A stretch of 64,000 nucleotides of DNA from an uncultured Eubacteriales bacterium (GCA_900543085.1 UQQF01000001.1:1-64000), one strand, 5' to 3'. Positions 36,615 to 44,804 are shown, counted from the first letter of the stretch. A program made the numbers and translations. The notes: generated by a model from the sequence alone, not told the origin.

Positions 36615-36682
36615 ATATCAAAGGTGATTCTAGTATAATAAGTATGGCAAGAGAAATAAACCACATTTGATATCATCATGTG
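36615..36682. promoter_or_regulatory. Candidate operators between larA and the Crp/Fnr gene
   Basis: ATATCAAAGGTG (36615-36626) and CACATTTGATAT (36662-36673) form a 12-bp inverted pair with one mismatch. The second also forms a near-symmetric site CACAT-N11-ATGTG (36662-36682) around TGATATCA, abutting the -35 of the regulator. This resembles a Crp/Fnr dimer site. Confidence 0.6.
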
Positions 36683-36711
36683 TTAACATTTCTCCGGACA
36701 TGGTGTATAAT
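36683..36711 (+). promoter_or_regulatory. Promoter of the Crp/Fnr regulator
   Basis: TTAACA (36683-36688), 17-bp spacer, TATAAT (36706-36711). Confidence 0.8.
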
Positions 36712-36738
36712 GTCCTCAGCACAGTCGGAGGAGGCAGC

Positions 36739-37395
36739 ATGGATCACTCTTACCTTATATCCTTTCTGGATAAGCGGAGCATACCGATAATAACCCGCAA
36801 GCGCCGCACCTACCTTGCGTACTTCGGGCTTGAGCAGGAGTATACCTACGTCCTGCGCGAGGGCGTCGTAAAGACCAGCGTGATACTGCGCGACGGACGT
36901 GAGTTCAACATCTCGTACATCAAGGGACCCGACATAATATCCCTTCTGCGCGACGAGGTCAGCAGCTACACCTCCGCGCCGTTCAACGTGCGTGTGGAGT
37001 CGGAGTCGGCCTCGTTCTACCGCATACCGCGAGTAAAGTTCTGGAACTACGTGAACGGCGACGCAGAGCTGCAGAAGTACGTGAAGGAGTATTACCGCGC
37101 CAGCCTGGCCGAAGCCATACGGCGGCAGCAGCTCATGATAATGAACGGCAAGACCGGCGCGGTCTGTGCGCTGCTGTACACACTGGTCAGCCAATTCGGC
37201 GCGGAGCGCGGAGACGGCTGGCTGATAGACTTCCCGGTAACCAACGAGGACATAGCGGGCTTCTGCGGCATTTCCACGCGCAACAGCGTCAACCGCATAC
37301 TGCACCGGCTCAAGGACGAGGGCGTGATAGACATACGCGACCAGCGCATACTCGTCCTGGACATGTCATATCTTCATCAGTACGTTCAGGATTGA
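36739..37395 (+). CDS. Crp/Fnr family transcriptional regulator
   Basis: A 218-aa protein: an N-terminal cNMP-binding-type beta-roll (residues ~15-130) and a C-terminal winged HTH with VTNEDIAGFCGISTRNSVNRILHRLKDEGVI. No Fnr cysteine set is present (only one or two Cys), so it is not an obvious oxygen sensor. ATG 36739 follows CGGAGGAGGCAGC. Divergence from larA parallels the lactobacillar LarR-larA arrangement, suggesting it controls larA; the ligand is unknown. Confidence 0.9.
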   Translation: MDHSYLISFLDKRSIPIITRKRRTYLAYFGLEQEYTYVLREGVVKTSVILRDGREFNISYIKGPDIISLLRDEVSSYTSAPFNVRVESESASFYRIPRVKFWNYVNGDAELQKYVKEYYRASLAEAIRRQQLMIMNGKTGAVCALLYTLVSQFGAERGDGWLIDFPVTNEDIAGFCGISTRNSVNRILHRLKDEGVIDIRDQRILVLDMSYLHQYVQD

Positions 37396-37420
37396 CTTAT
37401 ACCCACCGCCTTGCTACAAT
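37392..37420 (+). promoter_or_regulatory. Promoter of the BMP-fusion/metallophosphoesterase operon
   Basis: TTGACT (37392-37397, overlapping the preceding stop codon), 17-bp spacer, TACAAT (37415-37420). Confidence 0.75.
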
Positions 37421-37452
37421 GGGGCGGAATTTGATTCAAAGGAGGCGTCGGC

Positions 37453-39420
37453 TTGAGCCAGGCGGAAGCGAGCGCTCAGTACGCTCAGGCATTGAAGGCC
37501 GGACAGAAGACCTACAGGGAGTGCGTCCTTGAGGGGCGCTATCCGTATTTGCAGATACTCGACGAGATACTCAGCGACCAGATGGTGGCCGGGCGCGTAG
37601 ACCTGGGCGTCATAGACATACCCGCCGACCAGATCGTGGGAACCAAGAGCAAGGGGAGGCGCACTGCTTTCGCCGCCGACTTCATGCCGCTGCTGGACGC
37701 CGACACGGAATTCGCCGCCAAGTGGATAGAGCTCTGCGCCGCGCATCTCAGCGACGAGGGAATACGCGACCCTATCCGCTGCTGCGAGTACATGGGGCGC
37801 TTCTACGTGCAGGAGGGCAACAAGCGCGTCAGCGTGCTCAAAAGCTTCGGTTCGCCCTCCGTACCCGCCTATGTCACCAGGGTGATACCCCTGTACTCTG
37901 ATGACGAGGCGGTGCAGATTTACTACGAATTCATGGACTTTTACCGCCTGAGCGGACAATATCAGGTGTATTTCAGCCATCGCGGCGGTTTTTCCAAGCT
38001 CCAGGCCGCGCTGGGTCACGACCCGGGCTACGTCTGGAATCAGGACGAGCGCAGGCGCTTCCAGTCCGGCTGGCACTATTTCAAGACGGCCTTCGACAAG
38101 CTCGGCGGAGACAAGCTGGGAGTGACGGTGGCCGACGCCCTGCTGGTGTGGCTGGAGTTCTACCCCATCGGCACGCTTAAAGAGCTGACCCAAAAGGAGA
38201 TAAGCCGCTCCCTTACCGCCATCTGGGATGACGTCAAGGCGAGGGCTCAGGCCGAGCCTATAGAGGTCAGCGTGGACGACGAGGAGAAGTCCGCCCCGCC
38301 CAAGGGGCTGCTGGGGCGCATCTTCGGCTCTCACATGCTGCCGAACCACTTGAACATCGCGTTCGTGAACCAGATAGACCCGGCTCACAGCACGTGGATA
38401 GCCGCGCACGACCTCGGCCGGCACACGCTGGAGAAGGCCATGCCGGGTGAGACTACGGTCAGGGTGTACAACCTTGACCCCGGCCGGGACATAGACACGG
38501 TCATGAACGAGGCGGCCGAGGACGGCGCGCAGGTGCTGTTTGCAACCACGGCTCCGCTCATATCCGCCTGCCGCAAGCTCGCGGCCCGCAGGCCGGAGCT
38601 GAAAGTCCTCAACTGCTCGGTCGCAATGCCGTACCCCGGCGTGCGCACGTACTACAGCCGCGTGTACGAGGGCAAGTTCGTCACCGGCGCCATAGCCGGC
38701 GCGCTGACAAAGACCGACAGAATAGGCTACGTGGCCAGCAACCCTATATTCGGCGTGCCGGCCAGCATCAACGCCTTCGCGCTGGGCGCGCAGCTCACCA
38801 ACCCGGACGCGCGCGTTCACCTGGCCTGGTCGTGCGTCAGCAACGATCCCATCAGCGAGCTGAAGGGCAAGGGCGTGGACATCATATCCAACCGGGACGT
38901 GCCAATGCCTAACATGCCCCAGGGCGAGTGGGGACTCAGCCGCGTGCTGAGCGACGGAAGCCTCAAGGCTCTGGCCTCGCCGTACTGGGACTGGGGCAAC
39001 TTCTATATAAGGCTGGTCACTTCCATACTGAACGGCGGCTGGGATGCGCTGGCGTACAAGGGCGCGGGCAAGGCGGTCAACTACTGGTGGGGCATGGCCT
39101 CCGGCGCCGTGGGGCTGATGCTCTCCGACGACCTGCCCGACGGCATGCGCAGTCTTGCGAATATACTCTGCCAGGAGCTGATAGACGGCAAACTGACCGT
39201 GTTCCACCGAAAGTACCGCTCCCAGGACGGCAAGATTCAAAGCGACGGCAACCGCTGGCTCAGTCCCGAGGACGTACTGCACATGGACTGGCTGCTGGAC
39301 AGCGTGGATGGCAGCATACCTGGCTTTGACGAGCTGCTGCCCATGGCGCGCGCAATCGTCCGTATCCAGGGCATATACCGCGACTCGCTCCCGCCGGAGA
39401 AGGGGGGAGCCGCAATATGA
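37453..39420 (+). CDS. Cytoplasmic BMP/PnrA-type binding domain fused to an N-terminal ParB-like region
   Basis: A 655-aa protein. Residues ~300-540 resemble the BMP (basic membrane protein/PnrA) family of periplasmic nucleoside-binding proteins (LNIAFVNQIDPAHSTW, PYPGVRTYYSRVYEGKFVTGAIAGAL, GVDIISNRDVP). There is no signal peptide or lipobox. Residues 1-275 form another domain in which YVQEGNKRVSVLKSFG (118-133) recalls the ParB/Srx nucleotide-binding motif. No permease genes follow. It probably senses a nucleoside-like ligand in the cytosol; this is inference. TTG 37453 follows GGAGG at 7 bp. It is coupled by ATGA to the phosphoesterase. Confidence 0.72.
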   Translation: MSQAEASAQYAQALKAGQKTYRECVLEGRYPYLQILDEILSDQMVAGRVDLGVIDIPADQIVGTKSKGRRTAFAADFMPLLDADTEFAAKWIELCAAHLSDEGIRDPIRCCEYMGRFYVQEGNKRVSVLKSFGSPSVPAYVTRVIPLYSDDEAVQIYYEFMDFYRLSGQYQVYFSHRGGFSKLQAALGHDPGYVWNQDERRRFQSGWHYFKTAFDKLGGDKLGVTVADALLVWLEFYPIGTLKELTQKEISRSLTAIWDDVKARAQAEPIEVSVDDEEKSAPPKGLLGRIFGSHMLPNHLNIAFVNQIDPAHSTWIAAHDLGRHTLEKAMPGETTVRVYNLDPGRDIDTVMNEAAEDGAQVLFATTAPLISACRKLAARRPELKVLNCSVAMPYPGVRTYYSRVYEGKFVTGAIAGALTKTDRIGYVASNPIFGVPASINAFALGAQLTNPDARVHLAWSCVSNDPISELKGKGVDIISNRDVPMPNMPQGEWGLSRVLSDGSLKALASPYWDWGNFYIRLVTSILNGGWDALAYKGAGKAVNYWWGMASGAVGLMLSDDLPDGMRSLANILCQELIDGKLTVFHRKYRSQDGKIQSDGNRWLSPEDVLHMDWLLDSVDGSIPGFDELLPMARAIVRIQGIYRDSLPPEKGGAAI

Positions 39421-40007
39421 AGCTCCTCTTGCTGTCAGATAAAGAGAGTCCCTACCTCTGGGACTACTACAGACCCGGACGCCTGTCCGAATACGACCTG
39501 ATGCTGTCCTGCGGCGACCTGAAAGCGAGCTACCTGTCCTTCTTGGTCACCATGGGGCGCGCACGCCTGCTGTATGTCCACGGCAACCACGACGTAAACT
39601 ACAGCCGGAACCCGCCGGAGGGCTGCGACTGCATCGAGGACAAGCTCGTCACGGTAAACGGCCTGCGCATACTCGGCCTCGGCGGAAGCCTGATGTACAG
39701 CGGTGCGCCGCATCAGTACACCGAGCGGCAGATGCGCCGCCGTCTGTGGAAGGCGGGCTGGGCTATCCGCCGCGCCGGGGGCGTGGACATAGTCCTGACG
39801 CACGCGCCACCGAGAGGCTACGGCGACGCGGAAGACCTGGCTCACCGGGGCTTTGAGGCGTTCATGCCCTTCCTGGATAAGTACAAGCCCAAGTACCTGA
39901 TACACGGCCACGTGCACATGAACTACGGCCGCGACATACCCAGAACCGTACAGCGCGGCGAGACCACGATAGTCAACGCCTGGGAGCGCTACGTGCTGGA
40001 GATATAG
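39417..40007 (+). CDS. Metallophosphoesterase (calcineurin-like)
   Basis: A 196-aa calcineurin-like phosphoesterase. Motifs: SCGDLKASYL, VHGNHDVNY, LTHAPPRG and IHGHVHMNYG. The first metal motif, usually DxH, reads SDKES near residue 7, so the first histidine ligand is replaced. It overlaps the BMP fusion gene by four bases and is probably translationally coupled, suggesting a shared substrate such as a nucleotide. The gene ends 5 bp before a duplicated terminator half. Confidence 0.86.
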   Translation: MKLLLLSDKESPYLWDYYRPGRLSEYDLMLSCGDLKASYLSFLVTMGRARLLYVHGNHDVNYSRNPPEGCDCIEDKLVTVNGLRILGLGGSLMYSGAPHQYTERQMRRRLWKAGWAIRRAGGVDIVLTHAPPRGYGDAEDLAHRGFEAFMPFLDKYKPKYLIHGHVHMNYGRDIPRTVQRGETTIVNAWERYVLEI

Positions 40008-40011
40008 CGAA

Positions 40012-40027
40012 AGACCTGAGCTGCGCT
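40012..40027 (+). repeat. 16-bp direct repeat, left copy (orphan half of a terminator)
   Basis: AGACCTGAGCTGCGCT is identical to 40453-40468. In the right copy it continues into a full terminator stem; here the other arm is missing and repeat sequence follows. Confidence 0.85.
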
Positions 40028-40138
40028 TCGTCGTCGTCGCAAGCTGCATATCCTTCGCTACCGGCTAAAGCCGAGAGCTCAGTCATTACGCTGCTCCTCC
40101 TCTCCCATGAAGTGCAGAATGCACTTCGTGGGTTCCCA
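40021..40138. repeat. Hairpin-bearing repeat, copy 1
   Basis: It begins CTGCGCTTCG, contains the small hairpin CGGCTAAAGCCG (40062-40073), the pyrimidine block GCTCCTCCTCTCCC, a 29-bp hairpin (40104-40132, loop GAA) and ends GGTTCCCA. It has one extra TCG triplet relative to the others. Confidence 0.9.
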
Positions 40139-40145
40139 ACCGGCG

Positions 40146-40257
40146 CTGCGCTTCGTTGCAAGCTGCATATTCTTCGCTCCCGGCTAAAGCCGAGAGCTCA
40201 GTCATTACGCTGCTCCTCCTCTCCCACGAAGTGCATTCTGCACTTCGTGGGTTCCCA
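40146..40257. repeat. Hairpin-bearing repeat, copy 2
   Basis: Nearly identical to copy 1 over its length. The 29-bp hairpin (40223-40251) has perfect 13-bp arms and the loop TTC, the reverse complement of the copy 1 loop. Confidence 0.9.
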
Positions 40258-40277
40258 GCGGCCGATGGGGATCGGCA

Positions 40278-40355
40278 CTGCGCTTCGTCGCAAGCTGCAT
40301 ATCCTTCGCTGCTCCTCCTCTCCCGATGAGTGCGATTCGCACTCATCGGGAACCC
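40278..40355. repeat. Hairpin-bearing repeat, copy 3 (internally deleted)
   Basis: It lacks 33 bp between two CGCT tetranucleotides, including the small hairpin. Its 29-bp hairpin (40322-40350) keeps length and position, but the arms have a different sequence (CCCGATGAGTGCGA and its complement). Confidence 0.88.
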
Positions 40356-40452
40356 GAAGTATTTTCGGCGACGTACACGCCGCCGCCAAAAATGATCCCA
40401 GTCCCTTTCGCGCCCATAGGGTGCGAAACTCTACGAGGTTTTTGATAAGCTG

Positions 40453-40482
40453 AGACCTGAGCTGCGCTCAGGTCTTTTTTTG
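40453..40482 (+). terminator. Intrinsic terminator (right copy, intact)
   Basis: AGACCTGAGC (40453-40462) pairs with GCTCAGGTCT (40466-40475), loop TGC, then TTTTTTT. It probably terminated the phosphoesterase operon originally. Confidence 0.92.
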
Positions 40483-40584
40483 CAAACGCCGAGAAACATA
40501 CGGCAATATGGCCAATTTGCCGCCGGAGCGCTTGTATAATACCTACAGAGTTGCGGTCTTTGCGGCAAAAGAGCAAATAAGTGG

Positions 40585-40613
40585 TTGACAAAGTCTGCAT
40601 GCTGAGCTAGACT
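40585..40613 (+). promoter_or_regulatory. Promoter of the M56 sensor operon
   Basis: TTGACA (40585-40590), 17-bp spacer, TAGACT (40608-40613). Confidence 0.72.
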
Positions 40614-40621
40614 TAACATAA

Positions 40622-40639
40622 ACTCTAACGTGTTAGAGT
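40622..40639. promoter_or_regulatory. Palindromic operator, BlaI/MecI-like position
   Basis: ACTCTAAC-GT-GTTAGAGT is a perfect 8-bp inverted repeat just downstream of the expected transcription start. Confidence 0.7.
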
Positions 40640-40676
40640 AATCTTCGCGCCAGGCGTTGCAAGGGGAGGGAGAGGC

Positions 40677-43325
40677 ATGGCAGGCGCTTTCATAAAGCTG
40701 CTGAATATGAGCATAGCCGCCAGCTGGCTGGTTCTGGCTGTCATACTGCTGCGCTTCGTGCTGAAAAAGGCGCCGAAATGGGTGAATCCCCTGCTGTGGG
40801 GCGTGGTGGCGCTGCGCTTGGTCATGCCGTTTTCGGTTGAGAGCGTGCTGAGCCTCATACCCAGCGCTCAAACCGTGAGCACCGTGCCCGCCGGGATACA
40901 GTCACAGCCGGAGGCCGTGCGCCCGGTGATAGACAGCGGCGTGCGGTTCATAGACAACGCATTCAACCCGGTCATATCCCAGGCGTTTGTGGACGCTCCC
41001 TCGCCGGAAGCCGTGGCGGAGCCGGTGCTGCGCGCCGCCGATGTGGCGGCGATAGTGTGGGCTGCGGGGCTCGCGGCGCTTCTGCTGTACGCCGCTGTGA
41101 GCTGGCTCAGGCTGAGAAGCCGCGTGAGCACCGCCGTGCGGCTGAGGGACAACGTGTACCAGAGCGAGTTTGTCTCCTCGCCCTTCGTGCTGGGAATGTT
41201 CAGGCCGAAGATATACCTGCCGTTTACCATAGACAGCGCGGACGCGGAGTACGTCATCGCGCACGAGCAGGCGCATATAGCGCGCCGCGACACCTGGATA
41301 AAGCCGGTAGGCTATCTGCTGCTGTGCGTCTACTGGTTCAATCCCGTCATGTGGCTGGCGTATGTCCTGCTGTGCCGCGACATAGAGTACGCCTGCGACG
41401 AGCGCGTGGTCAGCGCCTACACCCCGTCCGAGCGCGCGGACTACTCCGAGGCGCTGTTGACGTGCAGCGTGAAGCGCGCTCACATCACCGCGTGCCCCGT
41501 CGCCTTCGGCGAGGCCAGCGTGAAAGACCGCGTCAAGCGCGTCCTGAGCTACAAGAAGCCCGCGTTCTGGATAGCCGCAGCCGCCGTCGCGGCGGTGGTC
41601 GTAGTGGCGGTGTGCTTCCTCACTGACCCGGTGGGCGAGGAAGGGGCAGGCGTGCAGGGCACATCCGAGCCTACTGTGGGCGCAAGCCCGGACGAGGTGA
41701 CCATGCTCTACGAAGACGCCGGGAACCTGCCCGGCGAGGTGGTGCAGTCCGTGCGCAGCTACGTTTCGGACATTGCCGGGGAAATAGGCGCGCTGGGCGA
41801 GAGCGGCGACGCAGGGGAGACTTTCACCGTCTCGGCAGCCGGCGTTTTGTACACCAACTGGCACCTGACTGAATACGGTGAGGCCGAGATTGCGCTCTGC
41901 CGTGTGGACTACAGCATAGATATAAGCCCCGCGTTGAGCTTCGACTACAGCGGCTGGAGCTTCACGGACGGGCAGTTGTCGGAGCGCATCTATCTGTTCT
42001 TCTGCCGGGACGGGGACAGCTATGTCTTATTCGACACCGCCGCGCAGGAGTACATAGACGGCTTCGGCAGCGGACAGGGCATTGAAAAGTACGACGAAGC
42101 CGCAATAGCGCTGTTTGACGAATACCAGAGAGCGATGTATTACGCCTCGGCGAGCTTTACCCTGCCGGAAGGGCTGACGCCAGGGCAGTTTGACCGCAAT
42201 ATAGGCTACCTTGGCGGCTGGGTGCTCGGCTCTGACGCCTACGAGTTCCACTACACAGGCAATAATTCCGGCCGGGAGTACGCCTACTCGGAGGGCAGCA
42301 TCCTCACTTTCAACGCGGCCGACTACCCGGAGGGCATAGTCGAGCGCTCGGGCACGTCTATCGAAAACATAGTGCTGAGCTCCAACCACACCTGGCTGGA
42401 GGACGGACACGCCGTGAGCCGCGATTACCACATGAAGTACTCGGCCTACGCCGCCAAGCAGTATTACGACCTCTACGTCGCCTCAGACCTTGAGGAGCTG
42501 GCCGATATGGGCGTGGACGTGAAAACCATACCGACGCAGAGCGAATACTGGACGGTATACATAGTGCATCCCGCCCTGAAAATTGGGTATCAGGTGTCGC
42601 TGGCCGCCAACCGCTACAGTCTGGAGGACACGATTTACTTCGCCCGCAGTCTGCTCTACCACGGCGATAAGTATGTCATGCCGGAGGATGTGGGCGTGGG
42701 CAATGAGTTCAACGACTCAATCGGCGTGTATTACGGCGCGCGGGAGTATGTGGCCGAGCAGGCCAACCGCCTTATGGCCGACGGAGGCGACTGGGTGATC
42801 TACGCCCGGACGGAGAGCGTGGCGAAGCGGATAGAGACGGGCGTGACCGTCACGGAAAACAGCGCGGACTACGACCTGGTGTTTTACCGCTTCGACTATT
42901 CGATACGCACCGAGTCCGCGCCGGACGGGGACGGCATACGCAGTGCGCTGGCTCTGTTCAAGTCCGGCACCTACGGAGAGGAGTACCTGGGCGGGATCGA
43001 GGAGTCCGAATTGAGCCTTTACGGAGATCACGCCACGGCGGCCAGGCTGCTCTACCTCAAGTCCGACGGCTCCGAGCGAATCGAGTACCTGGCAATAACG
43101 CCGCTCAGCTCCGACGGCGAGACCAAGTGGGTCGCGGACGAGGCCGACGCCGGCAACCTTCTGACAGACGTGCGCAGCAACTACCAGTACGGAGGAGAGC
43201 GCGCCTACCGGCTGGACTTTTACCTGCTGGCCTCGAGGCGCGGCGGATTCGACACCACTGAGAGCTACACCATAAACACCGGCAGCCCGCACTATGAGCG
43301 CGTGGACGAACTCTACAAGGCCTGA
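40677..43325 (+). CDS. BlaR1/MecR1-like M56 sensor metallopeptidase with large extracellular region
   Basis: An 882-aa membrane protein. Residues 1-320 are the M56 module: helices near 8-28, 36-55, 122-143 and 212-233, the cytosolic zinc site HEQAH at 196-200, the DIEYACDERVV motif after it, and a last helix near 294-315. Residues 320-882 should be extracellular; they are acidic and aromatic and contain two similar segments (near 385-425 and 720-760, each with a ...RVDYSI/RFDYSI strand). No penicillin-binding motif is evident, so the signal is unknown. ATG 40677 follows GGGGAGGGAGAGGC. No blaI is adjacent. Confidence 0.85.
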   Translation: MAGAFIKLLNMSIAASWLVLAVILLRFVLKKAPKWVNPLLWGVVALRLVMPFSVESVLSLIPSAQTVSTVPAGIQSQPEAVRPVIDSGVRFIDNAFNPVISQAFVDAPSPEAVAEPVLRAADVAAIVWAAGLAALLLYAAVSWLRLRSRVSTAVRLRDNVYQSEFVSSPFVLGMFRPKIYLPFTIDSADAEYVIAHEQAHIARRDTWIKPVGYLLLCVYWFNPVMWLAYVLLCRDIEYACDERVVSAYTPSERADYSEALLTCSVKRAHITACPVAFGEASVKDRVKRVLSYKKPAFWIAAAAVAAVVVVAVCFLTDPVGEEGAGVQGTSEPTVGASPDEVTMLYEDAGNLPGEVVQSVRSYVSDIAGEIGALGESGDAGETFTVSAAGVLYTNWHLTEYGEAEIALCRVDYSIDISPALSFDYSGWSFTDGQLSERIYLFFCRDGDSYVLFDTAAQEYIDGFGSGQGIEKYDEAAIALFDEYQRAMYYASASFTLPEGLTPGQFDRNIGYLGGWVLGSDAYEFHYTGNNSGREYAYSEGSILTFNAADYPEGIVERSGTSIENIVLSSNHTWLEDGHAVSRDYHMKYSAYAAKQYYDLYVASDLEELADMGVDVKTIPTQSEYWTVYIVHPALKIGYQVSLAANRYSLEDTIYFARSLLYHGDKYVMPEDVGVGNEFNDSIGVYYGAREYVAEQANRLMADGGDWVIYARTESVAKRIETGVTVTENSADYDLVFYRFDYSIRTESAPDGDGIRSALALFKSGTYGEEYLGGIEESELSLYGDHATAARLLYLKSDGSERIEYLAITPLSSDGETKWVADEADAGNLLTDVRSNYQYGGERAYRLDFYLLASRRGGFDTTESYTINTGSPHYERVDELYKA

Positions 43326-43346
43326 ACAGGCCGGGAAGGAGCAGAA

Positions 43347-44042
43347 ATGAAACGATTTATCCCAGTCGCAATGGCGCTCGCGCTGTTGCTCGCGGCCTGC
43401 GGCGAGGACGCGCCCGCGCCTACAAGCGTGCAGACCGAGGCTGTGACGCCCGCCGTGACTGAGCCGGCTGTGCCCTCTGACACTCCGCAGCCCGAGCGCG
43501 GCGGACTCTCGCCCACGGCCGTGGCGGCTTTGAACGAGCTTGAATTCATCCGAGGCTCGGAGCTGGCAGGCGAAGACGACGAGCGGCTGATACGCGAAAC
43601 GCTCACGTACTATTTCCTGATGCGCAACGACATGCTCTGCGAGCGCGGATATGACGTGCCCGACTTCACCACGTTCTTCGACACGTCCTCGCCGGATTAC
43701 GACAATCTGGTGTACAACGTGGACAAGGCACGCTACTTCGCCATGCTCGCGCAGGTGAACGGGTCGCCGGAGTATGTGTGGTACAACACGACCGTCACTT
43801 TCAGCAGCCTCAAAATAGACGGCGACACGGCCAGCGCGGAGGTCTACGACCTGCTGGATATGATTTACGACGGCTCGGACAACATGTCCGCGCAGGGCAC
43901 GACAAATTACGTGGACATGCGCTGCGTGGACGGCGTGTGGCTCATAACTGACATAACCCCGACAGACACCTTCGACGGAGCCGTAAGCCACGAGGAGCTG
44001 CTTGAAGACATCGCCGAGCTGGAAGCTCAGCTTGAAACCTGA
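43347..44042 (+). CDS. Lipoprotein of unknown function (paralogue 1)
   Basis: A 231-aa secreted lipoprotein: signal peptide with lipobox LLAAC (Cys18), a Thr/Pro-rich linker (~20-55) and a folded domain with YYFLMRNDMLCERGYDVPDFTTF, VWYNTTVTFSSLKIDG and a C-terminal VDGVWLITDI strand typical of NTF2-like domains. It lies 21 bp after the M56 gene and 12 bp before a paralogue. It probably works at the cell surface with the sensor; no function is known. Confidence 0.8.
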   Translation: MKRFIPVAMALALLLAACGEDAPAPTSVQTEAVTPAVTEPAVPSDTPQPERGGLSPTAVAALNELEFIRGSELAGEDDERLIRETLTYYFLMRNDMLCERGYDVPDFTTFFDTSSPDYDNLVYNVDKARYFAMLAQVNGSPEYVWYNTTVTFSSLKIDGDTASAEVYDLLDMIYDGSDNMSAQGTTNYVDMRCVDGVWLITDITPTDTFDGAVSHEELLEDIAELEAQLET

Positions 44043-44054
44043 GGAGGAGAAAAC

Positions 44055-44741
44055 ATGAAGCGATTATTCCCGGTAGTTATCGCACTCGCGCTGCTGCTGT
44101 CCGCCTGCGGTGCGGCTCAGCCGGCGCCTACGCCTGCTCCGACGCCCTCGCCCGTGTCAACTCCGGCCGCAACGCCGCAGCCAACGCCCGAGACGGACGC
44201 CGCCTCGTCGGAGCTGTCTCCGCTGTGCAGCTGGGCTCTGCAGGAGCTGGACAGACTGCGCCAGATCGATTATGCCAGAGACAATAACGTCACGCACATA
44301 AAGGATACGGTCAGGCTCTTTCTGTATATGCACTACGACATGTTCGCCGAGCGGGAATACCAATTCCCGGACTTCTCGCCCTTCCTCGACCCGAACGGCG
44401 AGGGCTATGAAAAGCTGCTGTACTTCGTGGCTGAGACGCAGTACATACACCTTGACGATGGCTTTGACGAAGACGTGCAGTGGTACAACGTCGACCTGGA
44501 CTTCGAGAGCGTAGAGGTGGACGGAAACAGCGCCTCCGTCACGGTGAGAGCCGACTATGACATCGTGCGCGGCGACGGCTCCTCCGGCGGGATGACCAAC
44601 ATCTCCTTCTTTAAGTTGAATAAGCTTGACGGCGTCTGGTACCTCTCGGACATGGAGCCTGACAGCATTTACGGCAGTGACAGGCACGGCACCTATGAGG
44701 AGCTGCTCGAGCAGATAGCCGCCCTTGATGGCGCGGACTGA
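44055..44741 (+). CDS. Lipoprotein of unknown function (paralogue 2)
   Basis: A 228-aa lipoprotein (lipobox LLSAC, Cys18) with a Pro/Ala/Thr repeat linker, paralogous to its upstream neighbour: the same order of an FLYMHYDMFAEREYQFPDFSPF segment, VQWYNVDLDFESVEVDG and LDGVWYLSDM. The pair evidently arose by tandem duplication. ATG 44055 follows GAGGAGGAGAAAAC. It ends the three-gene operon. Confidence 0.8.
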   Translation: MKRLFPVVIALALLLSACGAAQPAPTPAPTPSPVSTPAATPQPTPETDAASSELSPLCSWALQELDRLRQIDYARDNNVTHIKDTVRLFLYMHYDMFAEREYQFPDFSPFLDPNGEGYEKLLYFVAETQYIHLDDGFDEDVQWYNVDLDFESVEVDGNSASVTVRADYDIVRGDGSSGGMTNISFFKLNKLDGVWYLSDMEPDSIYGSDRHGTYEELLEQIAALDGAD

Positions 44742-44804
44742 GCCGATAAGCGCCGCAGCGGGCGGAAACGTGAAAAAATATTTACTTTCCGGGCAAAATA
44801 GCCC

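Larger units (their letters stand above)
40356..40676. other. Non-coding region between the repeat array and the M56 gene
   Basis: It holds the end of the inserted segment (40356-40452, not similar to the three repeats), an intact terminator at 40453-40482, and the promoter-operator of the M56 gene. An 85-codon minus-strand frame (40343-40600) crosses the terminator and has no support as a gene. Confidence 0.6.

Noticed and set aside
40012-40355. CRISPR array or IS element
   Set aside because: Only three copies, each ~80-118 bp with internal hairpins, no regular spacers, no cas genes and no transposase.
40343-40600. 85-codon minus-strand reading frame
   Set aside because: It crosses the intact terminator at 40453-40482 and enters the M56 promoter region; no good ribosome site.
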